Part shown: in pieces, positions 7,897 through 14,490 of the stretch | Layout of the letters: each line of letters opens with the position of its first letter | Position numbering within the stretch: position 1 is the stretch's first letter | DNA from: Pseudomonadales bacterium | GTDB taxonomy: Bacteria > Pseudomonadota > Gammaproteobacteria > Pseudomonadales > Azotimanducaceae | DNA: 39,278 nucleotides | Direction: 5' to 3' | NCBI GenBank assembly: GCA_022827245.1 | Contig: JAJDTI010000125.1 | Location: 1-39,278, forward strand | Notes under the pieces: model-generated | What the model was told of the DNA's origin: nothing | Seen by the model: the letters and a program-made list of their open reading frames with translations, nothing else | Databases searched by the model: none | Program-made: the position numbers and the translations under genes

Positions 7897-7921
7897 CGGA
7901 CCCGCGTCCGGGACTACGGAC
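7897..7921 (-). terminator. Hairpin between convergent amidase and ParD-like genes, GTAG-footed on minus strand
   Basis: CGGAC (7897-7901) pairs with GTCCG (7906-7910), and GTCCG can alternatively pair with CGGAC at 7917-7921. On the minus strand the element begins GTAG (7917-7914), as REP elements do. It fills the 36-base gap between convergent genes, so it may act as a two-way terminator. It has no T tract. Confidence 0.4.
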
Positions 7922-7927
7922 TGGCGG

Positions 7928-8158
7928 TCACCGGTCCTTGGCTTCGCGTACGCTGGCTCGAAGGCTGTCGAAGTAGTCCGCATCGAGCAAACGTGCCCGG
8001 GGTGAAGCTGCACCCTCCTCAAGCAGGCTCCGCAAGCGCTCGCGGTTCTGGTCCTTGCGAATCAGTTCGCAGACATACTCGGTTGATGTGCTGTAGCCGC
8101 GCGTACTGACCTGATCGTCCACAAAGGACTTCAACGCCTCCGGAAGTGAGATGTTCAT
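7928..8158 (-). CDS. ParD-type (ribbon-helix-helix) antitoxin, no ParE partner
   Basis: This small protein (76 residues from the chosen start) matches ParD antitoxins: MNISLPEALKSFVDDQV followed by RGYSTSTEYVCELIRKDQ and a C-terminal toxin-binding stretch LRSLLEEGAASPRA. ParD proteins repress their own operon through the N-terminal ribbon-helix-helix and neutralise the ParE gyrase inhibitor. The internal ATG at 8158 is preferred to a longer frame beginning at 8233, because the family starts at MN-[IV]-SLP. ParE is normally the next gene downstream, but only 36 bases separate this stop from the convergent amidase. It is therefore an orphan antitoxin. Confidence 0.85.
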   Translation of the reverse strand: MNISLPEALKSFVDDQVSTRGYSTSTEYVCELIRKDQNRERLRSLLEEGAASPRARLLDADYFDSLRASVREAKDR

Positions 8159-8291
8159 CGTGCTCACTTGACGCACGCTAACGGGCTTGGCAAGAACCGG
8201 CAACCCAGGACGCCTCGACTCCCTTAGAGCCATGCGACCGGCACCGTACGGCCTGCCGCCCGACCGAAGCCAGACCCGACCGGCGACCCTC

Positions 8292-8297
8292 TATACT
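8292..8297 (+). promoter_or_regulatory. Likely -10 element giving a leaderless mRNA
   Basis: TATACT (5 of 6 matches to TATAAT) ends 7 bases before the ATG of the AAA+ ATPase, so transcription would begin at or next to the start codon. No Shine-Dalgarno sequence fits between them. No good -35 hexamer is visible. Confidence 0.5.
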
Positions 8298-8304
8298 AAA
8301 GACC

Positions 8305-9480
8305 ATGAGCATCTTGCCGGGCTTCGATGCGGAGCGGGCACGCCACGTCGCCACGGCCGACGACCGGGACGAGGCGCCGTTCTTCGCCGGTCGCACCGCG
8401 GAAGTCCGGCATTTCGACGAAGCCGTCGCGCAGGCGGGCCAACGCGGCCCGCACAACACCCGCTCCCTGCTGCGCATCTTTCAAGGAGCGCCGGGTTGCG
8501 GCAAGACCTCACTGGTGACGCACCTCCAGCAGATTCGAAACGACCTGCTGTTCGTGGCCGTGGAACCGGAGGACTTCGTCAACCGCGACGCCATAACGAC
8601 GCGCGTGCTCCAACAGGTCGCCCTGCAGGCCTCCGCCGCCGGCAGGGTCCTGTCGTGGGGACTCGGCGCCGTTACGGCGATGGTTCGAGCGGGGGAGGCC
8701 GGCGAGGAACTCCGCAAGGCGCTCGCCGGACGCGACGCGAGAAACGCGACGATCGTGCTGCACATGGACGAAGCGCAACGGATCCCGCCGACCGCCGACG
8801 GCGTGGTCAGTCTCCACACGCGAGGGATGGAGGGCGGCATCCCGACGGTCTGCGTTTTCACGGGGTTGAGCCATACGGCGGAGCGGATTCGCGCCGTCGA
8901 AGGGATGTCCCGGCTCGCCGACGAGGCGATCGTGAACATGGGACGCATGAGCGACGGCGAATGCGCGGCGTCCACCAGGGCGATGCTGGCGGCAGTGGGC
9001 GCGTCGGGCGATCACGAGACGACCGCGAGGCGAGCGGCCGGTCTCGCGCACGGCTGGCCGCAGCACCTGACCGGCGTACACAAGGCCCTTTGCAGGGAAT
9101 TGATCCGCACCGATGGCCGCCTCGACCGGGTTGACTACGAGCGGGTGAGCCGGGATTCCACCGCACGCCGCCACGCCTACTACCGGCAGCGCCTCGAAGG
9201 CACGGTACTCGGCGACGACACGACGTTTACGGCCCGCGTGGTGGGTGCGATACGCCGCCATGGCGCCATGAACCGCCGCGCGCTCATCCGACTGTGCGCC
9301 GAACAGATCAGCGACGCCGGATTCAACGACGACGTCGATACGCCCGTTACCGGAGAGGGTTTCGGGCGCGCGCTCGTCGAGAAGGGCGTGCTGGCCGAGA
9401 CCCCGGCGGGCGGACGCTACGAAGTGGCGATACCCTCGATGGCCGACTGGCTGCAGGACCGGCTGCGGGCGCAGGGATAG
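8305..9480 (+). CDS. AAA+ ATPase of the Orc1/TniB-like ATP-binding class
   Basis: This 391-residue soluble protein has a P-loop GAPGCGKTS (61-69) and a Walker B motif IVLHMDEAQ (150-158, acidic pair D155-E156). A sensor-like segment VFTGLSHTAERI lies around residue 190. The C-terminal quarter (about 310-391) looks like a winged helix (RHGAMNRRALIRLCAEQ, then a GRYEVAIPSMADWL tail), an arrangement seen in Orc1/Cdc6-like and transposition-helper ATPases. FFAGRTAEV at 26-34 fits the conserved N-terminal region of Orc1-like ATPases. No partner nuclease, transposase or effector lies beside it; neighbours are an orphan ParD and a PhyH gene. Its cellular job is unknown. The promoter suggests a leaderless transcript. 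Confidence 0.8.
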   Translation: MSILPGFDAERARHVATADDRDEAPFFAGRTAEVRHFDEAVAQAGQRGPHNTRSLLRIFQGAPGCGKTSLVTHLQQIRNDLLFVAVEPEDFVNRDAITTRVLQQVALQASAAGRVLSWGLGAVTAMVRAGEAGEELRKALAGRDARNATIVLHMDEAQRIPPTADGVVSLHTRGMEGGIPTVCVFTGLSHTAERIRAVEGMSRLADEAIVNMGRMSDGECAASTRAMLAAVGASGDHETTARRAAGLAHGWPQHLTGVHKALCRELIRTDGRLDRVDYERVSRDSTARRHAYYRQRLEGTVLGDDTTFTARVVGAIRRHGAMNRRALIRLCAEQISDAGFNDDVDTPVTGEGFGRALVEKGVLAETPAGGRYEVAIPSMADWLQDRLRAQG

Positions 9481-9516
9481 CACCGCGGCCCGTCCCGTTG
9501 GCGTCCGACGGAACTC

Positions 9517-9540
9517 GGCGCTGTCAAAGCGCCCCCCTAC
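9517..9540 (-). repeat. REP-like hairpin between convergent genes, sharing the stop codon of the PhyH gene
   Basis: Read on the minus strand the element starts GTAGGGG, then forms a stem of GGCGCT (plus strand 9517-9522) with AGCGCC (9528-9533) around a 5-base loop. The TAG of the GTAG foot is the stop codon of the SCP2/PhyH gene. It may also terminate both converging transcripts. Confidence 0.55.
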
Positions 9541-10799
9541 GCCACCCGCGAGAAGTCCGGCCCCGCGTACGTGTTCTTCCCGTACAGGTCGTCGATGCCG
9601 CAGAGCGTCGTGAACGTCGGCGGGTTGCGTTCCAGGATCGCGGGGTCGATCTCGAGATAGCTGTCGAACGTCCGCACCCAGTTGCGCAGGTACGTGTTGT
9701 GGATCGTGAGCCGCTCGCCCTCGTCCTGCCGGATCGACGAGCCGTGCCAGAGGGAGCCATGCCACAGGGCCACCGAGCCCTTCGGCATCAGGATCTTCTC
9801 GGCCCGGTCCATCGCGTCCGGGTCGGGCGGCCGGTGCCACTTGTGGCTGCCGGGGACCACGAGCGTGGAGCCCGATGTCTCGGTGAAGTCGTCGAGCGCC
9901 CAGATCGTGGTGACGTTGCAGCAGAGGTCGCCCGTCAGCGGGTGCGGGGGATCGTTGTGCAGGCGGTGGGTGTCCTCGCCCTGCTTCTTGGTGAAGCCCA
10001 GGGACTGGCCCATGTTGCAGTCCGCGCCGAGCAGGTGCTGGGCGATGGAATGGATCCACGGGTGTACGGCCAGTTCTTCCCAGATCAGCCCCCGGGCGAG
10101 CAGCATCGAGGCCACGCGCCCCTGGCCGGTCTCGTCGATGAGGCGCCTCAGGTCCTCTTCCAGCGCGGTCACCAGTGCGTCGCTCACCGCCCCCTCGACG
10201 ACCGTGTAGCCCCGCTCCTCGATCTCCTCGACGTGGCGGCGCATGCCGAGGCGGTCGATCCGGTGCTCGATGTCGGGGTTGGTGACGGTGCGCCTGCCGA
10301 GCGCGTCGTGCATGCCGGCCATCGCTTCGAGCAATGCGGCCGGGGCCTTGTCGAGAGCGCCCTCGGCCTCGAAGAAATCACCGTGGCGGTGCATCGCTTC
10401 GGCGCCCATCCGGGCCTGCCGCTCCGGGTAGTCCGCGAAGACGGCGGTCGCGATGACATGGGTCTGGTTGTAGTCCGCCCGCATGCAATAGTCCGCGTCC
10501 TGCAACGCGCCGGGAGCGACGGTCAGCTCGCCGTCGTCGACGACGATGTGGAAGGCGGCGACGTTGTCCGGGTAACCAAGGTGCGGTGGCGCATCGGTGA
10601 AGACCTCGCACAGGGCAGTGCGCTTGCCGCGCAGGGCGTCGCGACGCTCCGCGACCCTCGGTCCGAGGTAGTCGCGCACGGCGTCGATCCATTCCGCGGA
10701 GAGGAACTCGAGACGGTCCGCGTGCCGGATGGGCGCCGCGGTGCGCTGGGGCAAGGGCCGCAGGGTCGTGCCCCCGGGCTGGGTCGTGCTGGCGTCCAT
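9537..10799 (-). CDS. Fusion of an SCP2-like sterol-carrier domain and a phytanoyl-CoA dioxygenase domain
   Basis: This 420-residue protein has two parts. Residues about 30-125 (FLSAEWIDAVRDYL, then VVDDGELTVAPGALQDADYCMRADY) resemble SCP2-like lipid-binding domains. Residues about 185-420 are a PhyH-family Fe(II)/2-oxoglutarate dioxygenase: the HxD pair is H281 and D283 (RLHNDPPHP), the distal histidine is probably H352 (SLWHGSS), and the 2-oxoglutarate arginine is R363 (GERLTIHNTY). The enzyme would hydroxylate an unactivated carbon of a substrate that the first domain might bind. It is transcribed 10 bases behind a second PhyH gene. The PhyH call is secure; the SCP2-like call is by eye. 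Confidence 0.85.
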   Translation of the reverse strand: MDASTTQPGGTTLRPLPQRTAAPIRHADRLEFLSAEWIDAVRDYLGPRVAERRDALRGKRTALCEVFTDAPPHLGYPDNVAAFHIVVDDGELTVAPGALQDADYCMRADYNQTHVIATAVFADYPERQARMGAEAMHRHGDFFEAEGALDKAPAALLEAMAGMHDALGRRTVTNPDIEHRIDRLGMRRHVEEIEERGYTVVEGAVSDALVTALEEDLRRLIDETGQGRVASMLLARGLIWEELAVHPWIHSIAQHLLGADCNMGQSLGFTKKQGEDTHRLHNDPPHPLTGDLCCNVTTIWALDDFTETSGSTLVVPGSHKWHRPPDPDAMDRAEKILMPKGSVALWHGSLWHGSSIRQDEGERLTIHNTYLRNWVRTFDSYLEIDPAILERNPPTFTTLCGIDDLYGKNTYAGPDFSRVA

Positions 10800-10809
10800 C
10801 CTCGTCTCC

Positions 10810-11862
10810 TCAACCCGCGGCTTCGCCTTCCGGCGCGGCCGATGCGTCCTTGTACAGGTCTGGAAACTGGTAGCGCTTCTCCTTGGCGCTCGCCTTGAAG
10901 ATCTCCTTCACCTGGTCCCCCAGTTCCCGGTCGTAGACGTGGTAGTCGTACTCCGTCGGGAGTTCGACGCCGTCCCCGACCGGTTCGGTGTCAAAGAGGC
11001 TCACATATCCCTTCGGCGCGCTCGAGAAGCCCTTGTAGCGCGAGCCGCTCTTGCCCCAGGGCATGCCGTGGTGGACGTTCATGAGCTGCGTGAAGCGTTT
11101 CGGATTCCGGGCCAGCGCCTCCGCGGTGGCCGTCTGGCGGTACGCCTCCTGCGTCTGCATGTGCGGGCGGTTGTACAGGCCGAGCACCATGAGCCTGAGG
11201 CCATCCGTCTCCTTCGGATAGGAGCCGTGCCACGTGTGGTCGCCCCAGATCACCATGGAGCCCGCCGGCGCCTCGATGACCTGCGCGTGGTCGGTCCAGT
11301 ACTCCGCCTCCTCGATCGACGGCCAGCGCCGCCAGCGGTGGCTGCACGGGACGAAGGAAAGACCGCCCTCCTCCTTCGAGTAGTCCGTCACGAGGTAGTT
11401 GAAGTTCGCGCCGAACGGCTCGACCGCCATGCTGGGCATCTCGAACTGCGCCCAGTCGGCGTGGACGCCGGTTCCGCCCGCGCCCCTGCCCTTCACCCAG
11501 ACGTTGCAGAGGCTCAGGATGCAGTCGGTGCCGACGAGCCACTGGATCAGCCCGAGCGCGGCCGGGGTCAGCACCATCTTCTCGAAGGACTGGTCGTCCC
11601 AGAGCGTGAACCGCAGCAGTTCCTGGCCGTCCTCGAACACGCCCGGGAGTTCCTCCGGCGTGCAGTTCTTGCGCTCGCACGCCACCCGGAGCGCGGCTGC
11701 CTGGTACTGCTCGTGGACTTCCGGAGTCGCCACCTTTTCCGGCGGGATGACCGTGAACCCGAAGGCCTCGAGTTCGGCCAGGTTCTCCAGCAGGTCGAGC
11801 TGCTTCAGTTCGCGATACAACGCCGGGATGGTCTTCCCGGACGGCCAGTCTTCTATCTTCAC
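10810..11862 (-). CDS. Phytanoyl-CoA dioxygenase (PhyH) family protein
   Basis: This 350-residue protein is a PhyH-type Fe(II)/2-oxoglutarate-dependent dioxygenase. The metal site is H134 and D136 (GTGVHADWAQF) with distal H212 (GDHTWHGSYP), and the 2-oxoglutarate arginine is R223 (DGLRLMVLGLY). GGLSFVPCSHRWRRWP at 166-181 is the usual segment before the distal histidine. It is the first gene of a two-gene minus-strand operon with the SCP2/PhyH fusion, and it diverges from the flavin monooxygenase-like gene across a 90-base gap. The substrate cannot be deduced. Confidence 0.92.
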   Translation of the reverse strand: MKIEDWPSGKTIPALYRELKQLDLLENLAELEAFGFTVIPPEKVATPEVHEQYQAAALRVACERKNCTPEELPGVFEDGQELLRFTLWDDQSFEKMVLTPAALGLIQWLVGTDCILSLCNVWVKGRGAGGTGVHADWAQFEMPSMAVEPFGANFNYLVTDYSKEEGGLSFVPCSHRWRRWPSIEEAEYWTDHAQVIEAPAGSMVIWGDHTWHGSYPKETDGLRLMVLGLYNRPHMQTQEAYRQTATAEALARNPKRFTQLMNVHHGMPWGKSGSRYKGFSSAPKGYVSLFDTEPVGDGVELPTEYDYHVYDRELGDQVKEIFKASAKEKRYQFPDLYKDASAAPEGEAAG

Positions 11863-11952
11863 GTTCCACTCCCCCGGTAGGGCCGTTACCCCCTGAATCC
11901 TCCCGATGGTACTGTATTCGGCCCGATCCGTAGCGTGCGCGAGACGCAGCCG

Positions 11953-13086
11953 ATGTCATCCGAACCCGCCGTCGCCACTCTCACGCCCCTGGCCCGGGCC
12001 CGCGCGCTTGCCCCGCAGGTCACCGCGGCGGCGGACGAAATCGATCGTGAGCGGGAACTCCCGAACGGGCTGGTCGACGCGATGGTCTCCGCAGGACTGT
12101 TCCGCCTGCTCGTGCCGCGCTCGATCGGCGGCGAGGAGATGGACTGGCTCGAGTATCTGGACGTCGTGCGCACCATCGCCGAGGCGGACGGCAGCGTGGG
12201 CTGGTGTCTCAACCAGGGCGCCGTATTCGCGACCACGAGCGCCCGCTGTTCCGAAGCGCTGGCGCGGGAGGTGTGGGGCGACCCGCGCACGGTCGTGGGC
12301 AACGGACCGCCCAAGGGCTGCAAGTCCCTTCCCACCGACGGCGGCTACCTCCTCACCGGACGCTGGATGTTCTCGAGCGGGTGCCGGCATGCGAACTGGA
12401 TCGCCGCGCTGACCGTCGAGGACGGCGTGCGCCTGCACATGATCCCGCGCGACGAAGTGACCCTGGTGGACGTCTGGGAAGTGCAGGGCCTGCGCGGCAC
12501 CGGCAGCTTCGCGTTCGAGACGGACGGCCTGTTCGTTCCGGAGCGCCGCGTCATGCACGACTACGGCAGGACGCGCGAGCCGGGACCCCTGTACGTGGTG
12601 CCGCAGCACCTCCTGTTCGCCTGCGGTTTCGGCTGCGTGGCCCTCGGCGTCGCGCGGGCCGGCCTGGACGCCACGATCGCGCTCGCGGACGACAAGCGGC
12701 CACGCTTCGTGAAACGTCCGATCTCCCAGAGCGAGGTCGTGCAGCACCAGATCGGCAAGGCGGAGGCGACCTGGCGCGCAGCGAAGGCGCTTCTCCACGA
12801 AACCGTCGGCAACGTCTGGGAAAGCGTCCGGGCCACCGGCGAGATCTCCGTGGAGCAGCGGATCCACCTGCGCATGGCCGGCACGCACGCGATACGTCAG
12901 TCAATGGAGGCCGTCGACATCGCCTACAACCTGAGCGGCGCCGACGCGATCTTCGCGTCGAAGGCCATCCAGCGCCGCTTCCAGGACGCCCACGTCATCA
13001 CCCAGCAGGTGCAGGGGCGCGACTCGCACTACGCGACTGTGGGACAGTTCTTCCTGGGGCTCGAGCCGACGGGCGGGGTGTTCTGA
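11953..13086 (+). CDS. Flavin-dependent monooxygenase of the acyl-CoA dehydrogenase fold (HsaA / HpaH-C2 / DszC type)
   Basis: This 377-residue protein has the acyl-CoA dehydrogenase fold and most resembles group-D flavin monooxygenases such as HsaA and the oxygenase component of p-hydroxyphenylacetate hydroxylase. The N-terminus has AAADEIDRERELPNGLVDAMVSAG cut into the usual helix and LFRLLVPRSIGGEE. EADGSVGWCLNQGA follows at about 77-90, with TGRWMFSSGCRHANWI near 135-150 and ITQQVQGRDSHYATVGQFFLG at the C-terminus. These enzymes use reduced flavin from a partner reductase to hydroxylate aromatic or steroid-like substrates; no reductase gene is adjacent. ATG at 11953 is preferred over an upstream GTG at 11935 on family length. 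Confidence 0.87.
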   Translation: MSSEPAVATLTPLARARALAPQVTAAADEIDRERELPNGLVDAMVSAGLFRLLVPRSIGGEEMDWLEYLDVVRTIAEADGSVGWCLNQGAVFATTSARCSEALAREVWGDPRTVVGNGPPKGCKSLPTDGGYLLTGRWMFSSGCRHANWIAALTVEDGVRLHMIPRDEVTLVDVWEVQGLRGTGSFAFETDGLFVPERRVMHDYGRTREPGPLYVVPQHLLFACGFGCVALGVARAGLDATIALADDKRPRFVKRPISQSEVVQHQIGKAEATWRAAKALLHETVGNVWESVRATGEISVEQRIHLRMAGTHAIRQSMEAVDIAYNLSGADAIFASKAIQRRFQDAHVITQQVQGRDSHYATVGQFFLGLEPTGGVF

Positions 13087-13121
13087 GGGCCGCCGAGCCC
13101 TGCGAGGTCGGGAACCCGCCT

Positions 13122-13535
13122 TCAGTGCACTACGCCGGCACTCGTCCAGTCCTCCACCGATAGGCCCGGCACGCGGTCGAACTCGCCGGTGTTGGCCGTT
13201 ACCACGATCAGCCCGCGCGACCGCGCGTGGCCGGCAATCATCTGATCGTACGGCCCGATGGGCGTACCCAGCTTGGCCAGCGCCGCCCTGATGCTGCCCG
13301 TATGCGCCGCGGCTTCGCGGTCATAGGAGAGAACTTCCAGCCGCGCGGCAAACGCTCCAACGTCCCGCTGGTTTCGGTCCGGCTGCGCGGACTTCTCCGC
13401 GCCGTAGAGAAGCTCCATCAGCGTCACCGTCGAAACGCACATGCGGCCTTGGTGCTCGATGAACTTGGCGCGTACCACACGCGGTCGGTTGCGAATCGTG
13501 TGGATCGCGACGTTCGTGTCCAGCATGTACCGCAT
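13122..13535 (-). CDS. vapC: VapC-type PIN-domain toxin
   Basis: This 137-residue PIN-domain ribonuclease is a VapC toxin. The acidic metal-binding residues are in place: D6 in MLDTNVAIH, E41 in VTLMELLYGAEKS, D97 in GTPIGPYDQMIAGHA, and the C-terminal cluster VTANTGEFDRVPGL (112-125). VapC cleaves tRNA or rRNA when free of its VapB antitoxin. The VapB sequence lies directly upstream as the C-terminal part of a longer reading frame. The start could be M1 (13535) or M4 (13526); no Shine-Dalgarno sequence is evident because a 15-bp tandem repeat fills the region upstream. Confidence 0.93.
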   Translation of the reverse strand: MRYMLDTNVAIHTIRNRPRVVRAKFIEHQGRMCVSTVTLMELLYGAEKSAQPDRNQRDVGAFAARLEVLSYDREAAAHTGSIRAALAKLGTPIGPYDQMIAGHARSRGLIVVTANTGEFDRVPGLSVEDWTSAGVVH

Positions 13536-13540
13536 GGGCT

Positions 13541-13585
13541 ACACCACGACCAACGACACCACGACCAACGACACCACAACCAACA
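13541..13585. repeat. Three tandem 15-bp repeats between VapB stop and VapC start
   Basis: The unit ACACCACGACCAACG occurs exactly at 13541-13555 and 13556-13570. A third copy with two G-to-A changes lies at 13571-13585. The array fills nearly all of the 54-base gap between the VapB-containing gene and VapC, where a ribosome-binding site would be. Copy-number change would alter the spacing, and so possibly the toxin:antitoxin ratio. Confidence 0.85.
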
Positions 13586-13589
13586 ACGA

Positions 13590-14414
13590 CTACAGCGACG
13601 ACCTTTCCTGGTCGAGAGGCTGATCACGCGTCATCATGAAGTCCTCCGAGACGCCCGCGCCATCGAACCACGTTGTCCAAGTTTCGCCGGCGGGCGCCAG
13701 CAGACGAGCGTTCCCCAGCACCGTGACGTCGACCTTGTCAACGCCGTCCGGAAAGGCAACACGCTTTGGCAGCCGTACCGCCTGGCTCCGGTCGGACTCG
13801 AACACGCTGGCCCGACCCTGGCGCATGTCCCCCGCAACCGTGGACGACCCCCGAGCCGAGGTCTCATAGCTGACGATGAGCCGCGGCGGAGGGGCTGGAA
13901 TCGCGCCCGCGCGCTCGTCGTCTTCCAGATGTAGCGCCAATGCACTGCGGAGGTTGCCCAGCACCTCGTCCAATGACCGACCCTGCGTGACGGCGGCCAC
14001 CTCGACGCACTCCGCCACGTACCACCCCCCGCTCTCGGTGATGGAGGCGTGAATCGCAGGGGACGCGGCCTCGGCATCGCGGAGGGTTGGCGCCATGTCG
14101 GCTTCCCCGCGCGGCATGGAGGCGTCGGGAGGTGCCCCACCATACGGAAATCGCTCGCGGAACGCGGGCGCGATCTCGTAGACGCCGCGAGCCAGCCGAC
14201 GGAAGTACGGCCAACGATGCGCATGATGCCGCGGCGCGTTCTCGCAGCAACGACTCACGATGTGGGTCCGCACGGACCTCTCGTTCAGATGCGGCAACAC
14301 CCGCACGACCTCGACGGGCCTGAACGTCCAGTCCTCGCGATTACAGACGCGCTGCGCCGCCGCCAGGACCTCCGCATGAATCGACTTGATCCCGCGCACG
14401 CTGCCTTTGGGCAT
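13590..14414 (-). CDS. Winged-helix-like / HicB-like / VapB antitoxin fusion protein
   Basis: This 274-residue frame joins three parts. Residues 1-85 ([19 protein letters not shown], then [18 protein letters not shown], then [10 protein letters not shown]) look like a winged-helix domain. Residues about 120-184 are HicB-like: [19 protein letters not shown] followed by [22 protein letters not shown]. Residues 197-274 are a complete VapB antitoxin: [21 protein letters not shown] (AbrB-type DNA binding), then the VapC-binding tail [16 protein letters not shown]. An in-frame ATG at codon 197 (13826-13824) matches a normal VapB start but has only a weak Shine-Dalgarno sequence. VapB may therefore be made alone, as the fusion, or as both. 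VapC follows; no HicA is present. GAGGT, 6 bases upstream, serves the main start. Confidence 0.82.
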   Translation of the reverse strand: MPKGSVRGIKSIHAEVLAAAQRVCNREDWTFRPVEVVRVLPHLNERSVRTHIVSRCCENAPRHHAHRWPYFRRLARGVYEIAPAFRERFPYGGAPPDASMPRGEADMAPTLRDAEAASPAIHASITESGGWYVAECVEVAAVTQGRSLDEVLGNLRSALALHLEDDERAGAIPAPPPRLIVSYETSARGSSTVAGDMRQGRASVFESDRSQAVRLPKRVAFPDGVDKVDVTVLGNARLLAPAGETWTTWFDGAGVSEDFMMTRDQPLDQERSSL

Positions 14415-14418
14415 GGAT

Positions 14419-14446
14419 GCACCTCATAAGGTGGCTCAAGAGGTGC
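14419..14446. promoter_or_regulatory. Inverted repeat overlapping the ribosome-binding site of the HicB/VapB fusion gene
   Basis: GCACCTC (14419-14425) and GAGGTGC (14440-14446) are perfect 7-base arms with a 14-base gap that itself contains AAGGTG. The near arm contains the Shine-Dalgarno sequence of the minus-strand gene. This is the expected place for an autoregulatory operator of an antitoxin. Confidence 0.5.
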
Positions 14447-14490
14447 AATTTACAACGTGTGAAGTTTTTTTCAAGTCCTATGGCAAGCGT

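Noticed and set aside
13541-13585. CRISPR array
   Set aside because: Units are 15 bases, directly adjacent with no spacers, and no cas genes are present.
13424-13627. Cys/Trp-rich repeat peptide encoded by the 15-bp repeat on the minus strand
   Set aside because: It lies out of frame across the VapB-VapC gap, overlaps both genes and arises only from translating the tandem repeat.
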